DNA from: Cyrtodaria siliqua
Lineage: Eukaryota > Mollusca > Bivalvia > Adapedonta > Hiatellidae
Length of the DNA: 64,000 nucleotides
Direction: 5' to 3'
Assembly: GCA_037043455.1 (NCBI GenBank)
Contig: JAWPHD010001227.1
Coordinates: forward strand, 1-64,000
Shown: one piece after another, positions 46,450 to 57,790 of the stretch
How positions within the stretch are numbered: the stretch's first letter is position 1
Layout: the number at the start of each line of letters is the position of its first letter
Notes under the pieces: model-generated
What the model was told of the DNA's origin: nothing
Databases searched by the model: none
What the model saw: only the letters and a program-made list of their open reading frames with translations
Position numbers and translations under genes: made by a program

Positions 46450-49400
46450 GTAAGACTATGCTATCATATATCGAAATATGGCAATACAGCTAACTTTGCA
46501 AAGTACTCCGGGTAAACTTTCTTTATAGCGAATGGTATATTTGTATAAGGTCTCGCAAACAATATCTTAATATATTACATTTTCCATTTAAGAATCGGAA
46601 GGACATGCTTGATATAACTGTGCTGTAACAACTCAATACAGAAATATTTGTTTATTATATCAGTTATATCTGTTTATCGCTTTTTGTTTCAGGGTTTCCT
46701 TTAGGCTCCACTATTGAATCAAAAACGAAAGGTATCTGGGTATGGTGTCGCCAGCATCCAGTGAAACCTGACTGTGTATTAATGCTTCTGGACACAGAGG
46801 GTATTGGGGACATACAAAAAGTGAATGCTGACAACAGTGACAATAGGTTAATGACCCTGACATTGCTGATATGCAGTACTTTTATTTACAATGTACTGAG
46901 CACATTTAACGAGGAGGCTCTATCACGATTACAGTATCCTTTTACGTCACAAGTGTAATTATTACAAAATTCAGAAAAGAGAATGAAAATATATTGATTT
47001 ATCACATTGAGGGTTGGGCATTAAATACAAATTATTTCGATCAGATATCTTGTATTTTCCATCGCAAATTGCCGGTAAAAAACAAGAAAAAAAGCAAATT
47101 CCTTCATCTCAAAGTAAAGCCTATCCATGTGTAACGAAATAGAATGGGGCTTGTGTCTCGTTAACCCATCTTATTAGGTTAGATTGGGACAGTAACCTCA
47201 AAGTGAAATGAGAAAGGATACTCTTTATCTCAAGGTCTAACTCATTGCTATGTCAAGTTTTTCTAATCATTTGTAAAAAGAAAAAGAAGAAGAAAATGAT
47301 GATGAATGAGTCCTCGCTTTTCAGACGAGTGTCATTAATAAAAGTATTAAACTGTAGCTTTGGAGATCAAATAAACTTTTTAATATAGAAGTTGTGATGT
47401 TATTATATTCTTTAATTCAAACAATCTGTGTTTCTCATATCGCCAGAAAACTATCTGCGTCACATTTTCCAAGCTTTGTTTTGGCTCTTCGAGACTTTTG
47501 TCTTGATTTAGAAGTAGATGGACAATCTATAACTGCCGATGAGTATCTTGAAAACTATTGTCTCGGCCGATCAGAGACGGGTGCAACAGAAACGAAACAT
47601 GATTTCAATTCAACAAGAGACTCAATTCGTGATAACTTTAAAAAAAGGGCGTGTTTTACGTTTGAAAGACCATGTGCCACTAAACAGCTTAAGAAGTTGG
47701 AGTTGCTCACTGACGAAGATCTGGATTGTGATTTCTTAGAACAAACACGTTTATTTGTAAGATATATCAAATACCAATCGCCAGTGAAGATGCACAACGG
47801 TTTACATGTTACAGGTGAAGGTAAGACACGCGAAATAGAGTAACGGGAGAAAGTAAGATGCACATACTGTTGACAATGTACACGTGTACAAAGTAAATGC
47901 ATTACATGTAAATGCATGCATGTTATAATTGAAGGAGCATCATTTATAAACTGAGAGATGCAAATAGAATTCTAAGAGAATATTTTGCAATAAGTGTGTA
48001 GTTTGTTTCGTATATGCACTTATATAATTAGTTTTGCGTTGCTGTTTGTATATGTATTTATTACATAACTTAAGGTGTGGGAGTGGAATAACACCATTCT
48101 ATATTTTCGATATACCGCTAGTTATATAAGAATGCAAATAAGCCTAGTATGCGCTGTCAAAAACTCCGATAAAGACTATGATCCAATTCCCACGGTTTAT
48201 GTCATTTTCGCGTGTTAAAGCGACAGGCAAAATGCAATAAAATTCGATATGTGAGTTATGTAATAAATAAAATCTAACATTCGTTCTCATTCATTATTGA
48301 ATTTATTAAACTCGTTAACGAAGATAATATAATGTTCGGCAAGAGCCTCCTCGGTTAATACATTCAATAATGAATGAGTATTCGTGTAAGATCCTCTATA
48401 TATGGGTTTAACGTCTCTTTTAACCATATTTCAGTCATATCACGACGGTGTCCACTTGTAGCATTAAACTCAGTTCTTAGCCTTATATTACTTCCACACT
48501 GGCACATCACACCGTAGACACATGACGTTGTGTCATTTGTCATTTTATTAATATAGTAGATGGCATAACAGTACATTTCTAACAGGATATTTTGAATCAC
48601 CAATGAAGTTGGCCCTTTGTCACTGTTAACTGTGTGGTGGGGAACCGTTTGGGTGTGGGGTAGTGGAGGCATTAGTTTTATACTAGTGTAGTACAGACTA
48701 TGGTTTATAAAGCTTGTCTTCGGCGTCACTCACCTTTTGCTAAGCATCATAGAAAGACATTTTAAGGAACAAATTATGTCATGTTTATTAGTCTCATGGT
48801 ATTGTGTTAATATCAGAGTTATTACTTATATATAATATACATATATAAAATCGCTGGCCTATGCCGTTTCATAACACTTTTTCATATTGATATTGCAGAT
48901 GTGTAATATTATTGGATAACTTCATGCTCTATTAAACGGTAATATTGCGATGTGCACAATGTATTTAATTAAAATAATCAATTTGTTAGTGAATCACAAA
49001 CATAAGAGATTTAATAATAACACCCCAAAAACTCGAGTTCAGCTAACCTCGTTATGGATAGTGTTGATAATATCCTCCTTATTGTTTATTGTTTTGAAAA
49101 ACATTTCAGTGTTATCAGTAATGATAGAGGAGTATCTGCAGGAGATCAATGAAGGGCAAGTTCCAAATGTTGACAACATGTTTAGATCTTTGATCAGTAA
49201 TAAGAACATTGAAGCAAGCAAACATAGTATAGCGCATTACGAAAAGTTAATGGCACAGTTGTTTCATCCACCTCGACATAAATCGGAGTTGCACGGTTTT
49301 CACGTGCAGTCTATGCAGATGGCAATGGATGTATTCTATCAAGAATTAGGACAAATACAGCCGATGGATTCGTATGTGGAGGAAGTTCAGGTAATCCGAT

Positions 49401-52400
49401 TTAAATTTGGAAAGCCAGAAAGGCAGTGCAAGTTCAACAATCATGGTTAAAGAGAAACGGTCATGCACAGTTGTAAATACTAGTTCTCTTTTTTTCCGTG
49501 CATTCTGTTATAAGTTAAAAAATAAATAAATGATAGGTTAAAGTAGTCGCAAATAAAATTTAAATCACAATTTCGAAACTTAAAAACGAAAGTAAATACA
49601 AGGGTCGGACTAGAGGTGTAGCATTCACTGAACGCAACAAACCTGCAAAAGAAGCAAACTATATTGACAAACATTACATTGCTATCTGTAATAATAAAAG
49701 TAAAAAACGAGAAAATGGTTCAATAGAAATCCCAGAACCCAAGCGCAATGTCGCCGTAAATTCGCACTGTACCATAAACAGAGAGAAAATGAACTGCACA
49801 ATGAAAAGGACACAGCGCAACACAACGAGTGGTGAAGACCGGGTTACCGACTTCGATAGGCAATACGACCCACTGGTTAGCCTAAATCGATTTTAAGTAT
49901 TCACAACCTCGCTATTATCTTGTCTTCAGCGCTCAGATTGACACGACAGTGTAAATAAATGTACATCCCATCAAAAGGAAATCTCTAACAATAACTAATA
50001 AATTCCATATCCAGAGAAATTAGGAAACGTTATTGTAAAAATATTTAAAAAGAAAAGCATAATTAGAAACACCTCAAGGTGTATCACGAATGTTCATGCG
50101 CCAACCTCCCCTTTCAGGGTTGCAGGTGGTGCAATCATTGAGTCCCATGAGGTTGTTCGGTCATCGCACAAAGGAAAAACGAAGCGTAGGGAAGACTGTA
50201 GAGGTCTCACTACACAGTTCATTCTTACAATGTTGTCCTATGTGAATAAAGTTTGCAGGGCCATTCCAAACAGGAAGTTTCCAAGCTAAACGTTACTGTT
50301 TTATGTAACCAAGTCATTTGCTCACACAAAACTGTACACAATCTGGTACATTGACCAGGGGTTTTTTTAAAATTAGAGTGGCGTCCTCCAATGCACTATT
50401 TTGGGCTTTAACTCCAGAGTTCAGACTCTGTTCATCTTACCTGCAACAAAAATAAACATATCTGTCAGCAATTTTTAAAAATATTTAAAACCGAAGAACA
50501 CACTACTACTTTTTAGGCGTAAGAATTATCCTACCGTGGGTTTCAAGGGAGCTAACTGTGTAGTGAGACCTAGAGGGGTCAATCACTAAGCATGAATTGC
50601 GTTGTAATACTAAAGGACCGTATCCTTTTCTGACGAATCTCCTGAATAATGTTGTAAAGTAGCCAGGAAATCCGAATTTTCCAAGTTTATAGATGACATA
50701 TCCATAGAACAAAGGTTATGATATTCCTAGACGCAGAAAGGTATTTAGGCTGGTGTTGTACTTCTCCAGTAGGTTTTCGTTGCGGCGATAGAACTTTAAA
50801 AAAGAATTACGTCGCTTATGATAACAAAAACCGTGTTGAAGAAGTTTATTTGTAATAACATAATTTCAATAATTGAAATCCTTAACATTATTACATGCCC
50901 TGTCAAAACGAATTAGCTGGGAGATACACTTCAAGAAAGCACACTTATCTTTGATTTCGCTGTTCTATCACTAATTAATTTAATGTAATACTAGGTCGAA
51001 CAGAAAGTAGCATCCACAGAACGCTATAACCCAAACAAATATATATTTAACAGTTAGTACATGAATTATACAGTTGAAGGTAAGGAACGAGATTTTACAA
51101 AGTGTTGACAATAGGATTAGGGGTTGACTGTCGTCTTTGAATGCTACTTTTCCTGTTCGTTTTTTTAATCCATATTCCACCTTTGAAGGGTCAGTGGCAA
51201 AATAAATGGTCTCTGAGCTCTGTATAACAGGTTTCTATATTATATTTTGCAGATTGCAATCGTTAAATGTCACTCCAACTTAGAGGATACCAACAAGACA
51301 GAAGCAATGGCAATCCTTTCAAAGCTGCTAGAGAATATGTACAATGATATCGAAAAGGAAATGTCCGCAGGACAATACCATAGGTCACGTGGATTTAGAA
51401 GCTATAAGCACCATATCAATAAATTAAGAAAAAACTTTCTATTCTGCGTTAAGGACTTACATGGAAAGGTAGGAATTATTGTCCACTGTATGCTTACATT
51501 GCCCACGTCTGACAATGTCGACGCAGAGCTCACCAAAGTGTCTATTGCAGCTTGAAGATTGTTTATCCACTCTTTAATAAACGCTTGACTAAGCTGGTTG
51601 ACGTTAACGGGTAAATTTGTACTAGAAAAACAAATAAACTTCCGATTTTGCGCGTGGAGGCTATACACGCTATTGAAATGTGTGACTTTTGAAATCGACC
51701 CATAGTTTCCAAAAGGTCTGCGAGTTATTTCCATTTGATACAAATGGTAAAATGTCATAAATTTTGATTTTGGAAATCTTTTAAATATTGATTAATCTAT
51801 ACTTAAACATTCACTTCCGAAAAGAATTGCTTGAACACATGCGGATATACTTTATCTCGACATTTTAACACATTCGCCTGGATGCACAATTAAGATATAC
51901 GCAAACATACATAAAATTATGGCTCAAATGAGTGGGATCACACTTACGGATTCAACCACCCACTTGCTATAGAAAGACAGTGATAATGGGAGGTTCCGGA
52001 TTATTACGATATAAACAGGCGTCCGCACACGCGCATACACGCACGTACTACACACGCACGCACAGATGCACATACACGCTTGCTACCACGCTTGCGCACA
52101 CAAAAATGCATTCATATACTTATATCCGTATATGTATGACCATATTTCTGTTTCTGTATATAGTTCATGAATGTTCCGATTTATAAAGCATGTATAACTT
52201 GGTTTCAGGCTGAAGAAGTGTTTGAGAAGTTTATCGCTCTTAAAGAATCAGAAGAGAATGCGATATTTCAAAGTGACGTTGCTATAACTGACAGAGAGAG
52301 GAAAGCGAGGGGTAATATTGTCAAAATCTACTGTCATGATTACATTTTACGTATGAACTGTACTCCGACAGCGAATTTGTTTCGATATTTCTATACTCTG

Positions 52401-53776
52401 ACTGTCAATATGTAGTCATCCTTTAACTAGGTTCTAATTACCAACATGTAGTCATCACGGATGAACTAGTTTCATTTCGACGAATATCCAATAAGTAGGA
52501 ATAAAAGCCGGATATCAATATTTAAAATATCATATTTTATCTAACCTTCGTACTTGTAACATCGATACATATACGGCTTCCGAATGAATTTACAAATAAA
52601 TGTTGCCTTGAACAGGATTTGAACCTGGGACCTTGCGGTTTTATTTGGAATACATGAAGGTATTTATACATGACGAAGGTATTACCACTACATCGCAGAA
52701 TCATTTCTAAAACTAAATATGCATTAAGTAATAACTATTTCGCACACACGCGCACAAAGGTATTATCTAAATAATAAAAGAGATTAAAGAAGTCACTGTA
52801 GTTCAGTGGTGAGATCGTCGGACTGTAAATTAGATGGAATTGTGTTCGAGTCCCGAAAGAGGCAACTTTTCTTTCTTCTGTAAATCGCAATACTACCTGT
52901 GTACAAGTACGATGTCCACTGCTCGATGTCTATATATTAAATGATGTTGTGCCTTAAATATGATCGCTTATTTACCCTATTTCGACATAAGCTGGCGAAC
53001 ATGAAGACACGCCTACAAAGAAGAAAGCTATTTAAATACAAGCCTTGTATTTAAATAGCTTTAAGCTGCCACCAACCTATACAGCCTATAATATGTATAA
53101 CATACTTAGAAATGTTCTTCTTTCTGATTAATTGATCCATGTAAATTTGAGACTTATTTTATAACGCAGGTACAATTGCATGTTTCGTTCAAACCTGTTT
53201 ACTAGAAATGTATCACAGAGCAGTTTTGATCAGTTATACTATTGCTAGTTATTTTAAGTATGTAAAGTAAATGTCAGTTGTAATAGAATTAAAAGCCGGA
53301 GTCACACGGTTTCACCAATGGAATCTATTTTTAATTTTCAAATGGTTGTTCTTCAATATCGCTCAATTTACTTTTGCAACTGAATGAGTTTTTTAGTAAG
53401 ATGATACTACCTAGTGAAAATAGGATAACATAAAACATATTAACACGTCTCAAATTGGTATGGATCTGGTTGTATTTTATTCTACAAGAACTTCATTATT
53501 CTGCAAAGTTTTATGATATGTTGACATACATCAACCCATTTCCCATTTCTCATTCTAGAGGATCAAAGAAAAGCGCGCCAATCAGAGAGGAAGTGTGAAG
53601 TGTATGCATTGAAAACCGAGAAACTAGAGAGACAGAAGGTGTCTCTACACGAGTCATTTCAGAAGAAAGCACGTGACTTGAGATGGGAACGGCAAGCTGA
53701 ACATGACCGACTACAAGGAGAAATGGATAAAAGATTACGTGCTTTTAAAAACAGAAAGCACGTTGACCATAAATAA
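46201..53776 (+). CDS. guanylate-binding protein-like GTPase (seven exons, 5' incomplete)
   Basis: Exons are 46201-46449, 46693-46933 (or 46954), 47447-47820, 49110-49390, 51253-51468, 52209-52311 and 53559-53776. All introns are GT-AG and all phases join. The product is about 560 residues plus an unseen N-terminus, close to the usual 580-600. GBPs are dynamin-type GTPases that assemble on pathogen vacuoles and membranes. G1 is GKYRTGKS (46,392-46,415), the switch region TKGIWVWC, G3 DTEG (46,791-46,802) and the guanine-contacting motif LRDF (47,487-47,498). The helical domain follows, then a charged coiled coil ending HVDHK, with no CaaX prenylation signal. The segment between the G-domain helix and LRDF is about 20-30 residues shorter than usual. 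Introns hold a Penelope-like copy and tRNA-headed repeats. Confidence 0.88.
46693..46933 (+). CDS. GBP exon with switch and DTEG motifs
   Basis: After TTTGTTTCAG it reads GFPLGSTIESKTKGIWVWCR, then VLMLLDTEGIGD, then TLLICSTFIYNVLSTFNEEA. I end it at the GTATCC donor because the decayed paralogue has the same GTATCC after the equivalent codon (3,626-3,631). An alternative donor GTAATT at 46,955 would add seven residues in the same phase. Confidence 0.82.
47447..47820 (+). CDS. GBP exon with RD motif
   Basis: It follows ATCGCCAG and reads KLSASHFPSFVLALRDFCLD, then LEVDGQSITADEYLENYCL. Later FERPCATKQLKKLELLTDED marks the link to the helical domain. It ends GGTGAAG|GTAAGA. Confidence 0.88.
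49110..49390 (+). CDS. GBP helical-domain exon
   Basis: It follows ACATTTCAG and contains IEEYLQEINEGQVPNVDNMF and ASKHSIAHYEKLMAQL, both typical of the GBP middle domain. The donor is TTCAG|GTAATC (phase 0). Confidence 0.88.
49720..50940 (-). mobile_element. Penelope-like element (family X) in GBP intron 4
   Basis: From 50,935 downward the minus strand reads SQLIRFDRACNNVKDFNY, a stop, then LLQHGFCYHKRRNSFLKFYR, NENLLEKYNTSLNTFLRLGI, a stop, and FYGYVIYKLGKF...FVRKGYGPLVLQR. This is the thumb/C-terminal part of the RT protein. The 3' UTR (49,720-50,260) matches those at 43.2 and 57.5 kb. The catalytic part is missing: a 5'-truncated, dead copy. Confidence 0.78.
51085..51195 (-). repeat. fragment shared with the ends of the 61.5-63.6 kb element
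   Basis: On the minus strand it reads KRTGKVAFKDDSQP in one frame and carries GACTGTCGTCTTTGAATGCT on the + strand. Matching sequence with TGKAAFKDD occurs at 61,500 (+) and 63,620 (-). Confidence 0.6.
51253..51468 (+). CDS. GBP helical-domain exon
   Basis: It follows TATATTTTGCAG and reads IAIVKCHSNLEDTNKTEAMA; MSAGQYHRSRGFRSYKHHIN corresponds to the GBP G-x-Y...GGY segment. The donor is GGAAAG|GTAGGA (phase 0). Confidence 0.85.
52020..52100. repeat. CA-rich low-complexity tract
   Basis: Interrupted CACACGCACG units in intron 5. Simple sequence only. Confidence 0.8.
52209..52311 (+). CDS. GBP exon, start of the C-terminal helix
   Basis: It follows GGTTTCAG and reads AEEVFEKFIALKESEENAIF, then ITDRERKAR. 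GBPs have the same AEEvLxxFLxxKxxVxxxILQxDxxLTxxEK pattern. It ends AGGG|GTAATA (phase 1). Confidence 0.85.
52530..52705 (-). mobile_element. tRNA-headed SINE-like element S2, copy 1
   Basis: On the minus strand the head has GATGTAGTGGTAATACC (A-box-like) and GGTTCAAATCC (B box), then AAGGCAAC. The body GCCGTATATGTATCGATGTT matches the copy at 55,280-55,445. Confidence 0.6.
52793..53025 (+). mobile_element. tRNA-headed SINE-like element S1, copy 1
   Basis: The head has TAGTTCAGTGGTGAGATC, an anticodon-like loop CTGTAAA (GTA, Tyr-type), B box TGTTCGAGTCC and GGCAAC. The body TTCGACATAAGCTGGCGAAC ends ACGCCTACAAAGAAG, as in the inverted copy at 54,757-55,010. Acceptor-stem pairing is poor, so it is not a working tRNA gene. 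Confidence 0.65.
53024..53062. repeat. perfect 18-bp hairpin
   Basis: AAAGCTATTTAAATACAA and TTGTATTTAAATAGCTTT are perfect reverse complements around a 3-nt loop (GCC). It lies at the 3' end of the S1 element. Confidence 0.9.
53559..53776 (+). CDS. GBP last exon, coiled coil and stop
   Basis: It follows CATTCTAG; AG completes a Glu codon and the frame reads DQRKARQSERKCEVYALKTE, then highly charged helix to RLRAFKNRKHVDHK and TAA at 53,774-53,776. GBP C-termini have this long charged helix. No CaaX box is present, so no prenylation is expected. Confidence 0.85.
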
Positions 53777-54611
53777 TGATGCGGCACACAAAATACACAT
53801 ATTCCTTAATTCCGTATTGTCGATACACAATTTTTGAATTCGTTCTTAGAAACCGTTTAAATTTTTTCAAAATAATTGGCTAAATGTATACAAGACTGAA
53901 ATTCAAACTGAATACATTGAACATTATATAATGATAACCATGAACGATTGGTGTAGTACTATAATGTACACTTATGTACACCCTTATGTGGCAATTATAT
54001 TTTCTTAAACGAAAACAGTAATACATTATATATATGTTTTAGGCCCCTGTTACGGAGCGTTAACTTGTCTATCAATCTCATTGGTGCATGCGTTGTATCT
54101 GAACCTTATGTGTCTAACTTCTTAATAAGGTGTTCATAGATGGTCTTAAACTTTACAGGATGATTTCGTATCATTCATAGTAGCGCATATTGTGTGCATA
54201 TAATACAAACAATAATTTAAGTTCAGTAATTGTATATGATATGAATGCAAAACTGTGCCAGTTTGTCTGTTACATTCTGTTCTATAATATACACAGTCTC
54301 TCTTTTTTGCACAGTTTTACCTTTGAGTTTGCGACACTAATATTTAAATACTGTACGATTGTGTATTGTGTATAGACCAATTGATATCGAATTTCGCATA
54401 CTAAGAACTCGATGCACACGGCCGGTAAAAACCAGATTGTTTAAAATGCTAAATGTAATAGTGACTTTTAACTGGTTGATTAATGTTTTTATTTCTAACT
54501 CCTTGCTTACAAATGAATAGCATTTTCTCAATTTCGTGTTCGGAAATAATGTTTTATAATTGAACAGAAATATCAGTTTATATATTTCAATAGTTTAAAA
54601 TTTGATTTAGA

Positions 54612-54672
54612 TAGTGGTACAGCGCGGACCTACGATGCCAGTGCGTTTTGGTGATGCGGCTTCAATAAGACC
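54612..54672 (+). mobile_element. terminal fragment of Penelope-like family X
   Basis: GGTACAGCGCGGACCTACGA and GCCAGTGCGTTTTGGTG match the 3' end seen at 57,725-57,785 and (reversed) at 43,225-43,260. Nothing coding is attached. Confidence 0.55.
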
Positions 54673-54677
54673 CAGAT

Positions 54678-54735
54678 TTAAAGTTCTCCGGCCATGTTTT
54701 GTTTCATGAACATGTTTATGTTTACTTAAAGCTAC
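54678..54735 (+). repeat. dispersed repeat block, partial copy
   Basis: AAAGTTCTCCGGCCATGTT and CATGTTTATGTTTA are shared with 58,508-58,558. Confidence 0.6.
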
Positions 54736-54756
54736 AGAGTCCCTATATCAATCGAT

Positions 54757-55010
54757 TTCTTCTTTGTAGGCGTGTCTTTATTTGTAACTTCATGTTCACC
54801 AGCTCATGTCGAAATCGGTTATTTAAGCGAGCAAATATAGCGAAGGAAATCATTTACTGTATATACATCGACAAGTGCACATCTTACCGATACACAGGTA
54901 ACAGTATTTTTTACAAAAAAAAGTTAGCTTCTTTCGGGGCTCGAACACACGACCTTCTGATTTCAAGTCCTGTGCTCTAAACACTGAACTACAACGCTAC
55001 TTGCGAAAAT
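54757..55010 (-). mobile_element. tRNA-headed SINE-like element S1, copy 2
   Basis: On the minus strand: TGTAGTTCAGTGTTTAGAGC, a CTTGAAA loop (TGA), B box GTGTTCGAGCCCC, and the shared body ending GACACGCCTACAAAGAAG. It is an inverted, diverged counterpart of 52,793-53,025. Confidence 0.65.
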
Positions 55011-55279
55011 AGTATACTAACTACCATATATTATGAGGCAAAATAACTTAACCTATTTGAACGCAACTAATGATGGATCAATAAATATGCAGTCCATATT
55101 GTCGCACGTGTAAATTAACATTGCCTGGTGTAATACTGTATCTTATCAATATGAAACTAATACTTCGCCTCAAATCAACCATATCTCGACTTGTTATTTA
55201 GCGCTTGATGAGTTTGTGTGCGCGCTCTTGTTATTACGTAATGCCTAGTTAGTGTTAAAAATGCTACAAAATACCAATA

Positions 55280-55445
55280 AATAGCAGTGGTCTAGAGGTT
55301 CAGCGTACATCATTCAAATCTTACAAGTGCAAGGCTGTTGTTCAAATCCCGTTCCGGGCAACTATTTTTTTATCACATATATTCTGGAGCCGTATATTTA
55401 TCGATGTTACCTGTACGGAGGCTAAATAAAAATGTGAAATTTTAC
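55280..55445 (+). mobile_element. tRNA-headed SINE-like element S2, copy 2
   Basis: AGTGGTCTAGAGGTTCAGCG, B box TGTTCAAATCCC, GGGCAAC, then GCCGTATATTTATCGATGTT. It is the inverted counterpart of 52,530-52,705. Confidence 0.6.
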
Positions 55446-55559
55446 TTATCGATTTCTCCTTATATACCGACTTTTGGGGTGTTCGTCGATTTGAAACTAC
55501 TTCACACGTGACTCATTCATATTCATGAGTTATTACCAGTTAAAATAGGGACTGTACAG

Positions 55560-56070
55560 CTTTAAATCGAAATCAATACACAACAATAGATATTTACAAT
55601 TCACACATTGCAATATCTGTGAAAAGCGAGATTAAGCTTTTATGTGATGACGTAGAAAACTTTGAACAGGTACATTAATCAACAGGTAAATGTATTTATC
55701 AATTATCTGGCAATAGTTGTGCAGCTATACAATCAGATTTACCTCATTTCCCCGTGCAGTCCCGCAGTGGTAAAAATAGGATCTATTTCATGCAAATAAT
55801 ACTTATTTTTACATACAACTTACATTAATCAACAGGTAAATGTATTTATCAATTATCTGGCAATAGTTGTGCAGCTATACAATCAGATTTACCTCATTTC
55901 CCCGTGCAGTCCCGCAGTGGTAAAAATAGGATCTATTTCATGCAAATAATACTTATTTTTACATACAACTTAGTAGCGGTTTTAACTATATGTTTCTCTC
56001 CGGGATTATCAAGAAATGTTCAGTTGATGTTTAAGAGTTAAATTTGTTAATTGATAATACTATAAAAAGG
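55560..56070 (+). repeat. dispersed repeat block with a 150-bp exact tandem duplication
   Basis: TACATTAATCAACAGGTAAA starts units at 55,671 and 55,821; the two 150-bp units appear identical. The surrounding block (AATCAATACnCAACAATAGA to TTGTTAATTGATAATACTA) recurs once at 58,558-58,876 without the tandem duplication. Confidence 0.9.
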
Positions 56071-56394
56071 GTGGATATTCACTTTTAATACTGCATGCAT
56101 TTACAATAACCTTTATAAATGGGTTGAGGTGCCAAAACATAAATGACGGAGATATACGTACACGTCATCAGTGACCTAACTGTTAAGATAAATAAGTGGC
56201 CTAAAGTATTAAATATATGTGCTTGTTTATAAGTTAACTTGTCTACACCACCATCACCATGTTTACTATTACACGTGTTGCTTCTGGGCAAATAAAGCAT
56301 AATACATTTGGAAAGCATATATTTCTAGATTTCTCATCTAACTTCGTATTTGGTTTCTAACATTGATTACACGATTCCATATACATTTTGAGGT

Positions 56395-57790
56395 TTAATT
56401 TGCCAAGAGAAAGTTACTTTTCATTTCACCAGATACGCAAGCAGATTTTATCGACGCCTTTAAGAACACATATTGGTTTCCGAATGACATATTGAACATG
56501 GACAACCTTTTCTTTTGTACTATGGTTAATACCATCTATCCTAAAGAACTTCGGCGCAACAAAGATATCATTTCTAATACCGTCCCTTCTTTTCTTGATT
56601 TTCATCTCTCTTTTGAAAATGGTGAAATAATTAGTAAAATCTATGACAAAAGAGATGGGTTTAATTTTGATATTGTTAATTTCCCCCACATAGATGGTGA
56701 AGATTTGTTTTTATACTGTTATGAAAGAGATTTCATGTTGAGTGTGTCACCTGCTAGCCAGAGAGTCTTTATTGATGCGTTTAATAATACATCTCGGTAT
56801 CTGGATGACATACTAAATATTGATAATCCGTTCTATGCTCATATGATTACTAATATTTATCCATCACAACTCACGTTGAATAAAGTCAAGTGTTCGGATT
56901 CCATAGAGGCATTCCTCGATCTTCATCTTTCGATTTGAAATGATTATATACATACTACGTACATACTAAATCTATGACAAGCTAGATGACTTTAACTTTG
57001 ACATCGTTAACTATCCACATTTAGATGTTGACGTACTTCGTGCTACATCATACTGGCTACATCAAACCCAGTTAATTCGTTTTGATAGGGCATGTAGCGA
57101 TGTTAAGGATTTCAATTATCGAAATAAGTTATTACAAGTAAACTTCTTCAGCAAGGTTTTCGTTATCACAAACTGCGTAGATCTGTTTCAAAGTTCTATC
57201 GCCGCAACGAAAACCTGCTGGAAAAGTACAACACCAACCTTAAAACATTTCTGCGACTAGGAATATCACAACCGTTATTCTATGGAGATGTGATCTATAA
57301 ACTTCGGAAATTAAAGCGGTCTAACGGATTTCCTGACCACTTTACACAATTAATCAGGAAATTCGTCAGAAACGGACTTTTTCTAGTCGTACCCTAGATT
57401 GGTTTTCTCTTGTGCTGAGATATTTCTAATTATGTTATTGTATATATCTTTACAATAACATATACGTGTATCGATTCCTAATTGCTCTGTATGTGGACTT
57501 TATCGTTAGAGAACTTCCTTTCGATGGGATGTACTTTTACTTAAACTGTCTTGTCAATTTGAGCGCTGAAGGCAGGATAATATTGAGGTTGTTTACACTT
57601 ATAATCGATTTAAGCTAACCGGTGGGCCATATTGTCACTGACCGTTCCAAGTAGGTAACCCCATCTTCACCACTCGTTCTCTTGTGTATTGTCTTTTCAT
57701 TGTATAGTTAATATGCTCTTTGTGTGCGGTACAGTGACGATCTACGGTGCCAATGCGTTTGGGTGCTATGATTTCTATAGGACCATTTTA
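56395..57790 (+). pseudogene. Penelope-like element, chimeric RT plus 3' UTR (family X)
   Basis: The frame 56,492-56,938 first reads ILNMDNLFFC, ENGEIISKIYDKRDGF and FDIVNFPHIDGE. It then jumps back, in frame, to DLFLYCYERDFML and SRYLDDILNIDN, so two copies are fused with the palm partly repeated. Frameshifted continuation gives FNFDIVNYPHLDVDVLRATS, RFDRACSDVKDFNYRNKLL, RNENLLEKYNTNLKTFLRLG and FYGDVIYKLRKL. The 3' UTR runs to about 57,785. Motifs A and B are absent, so it is dead. Confidence 0.8.

Noticed and set aside
48364..48729. 121-codon frame on the minus strand in GBP intron 3
   Set aside because: No recognisable motif, no splice context and no repeat origin; retained only as a chance frame.
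52793..52868. Functional tRNA-Tyr gene
   Set aside because: A and B boxes and a GTA loop are present, but acceptor and T stems pair poorly, and a repeat body shared with 54,757-55,010 follows. A SINE head explains it better.
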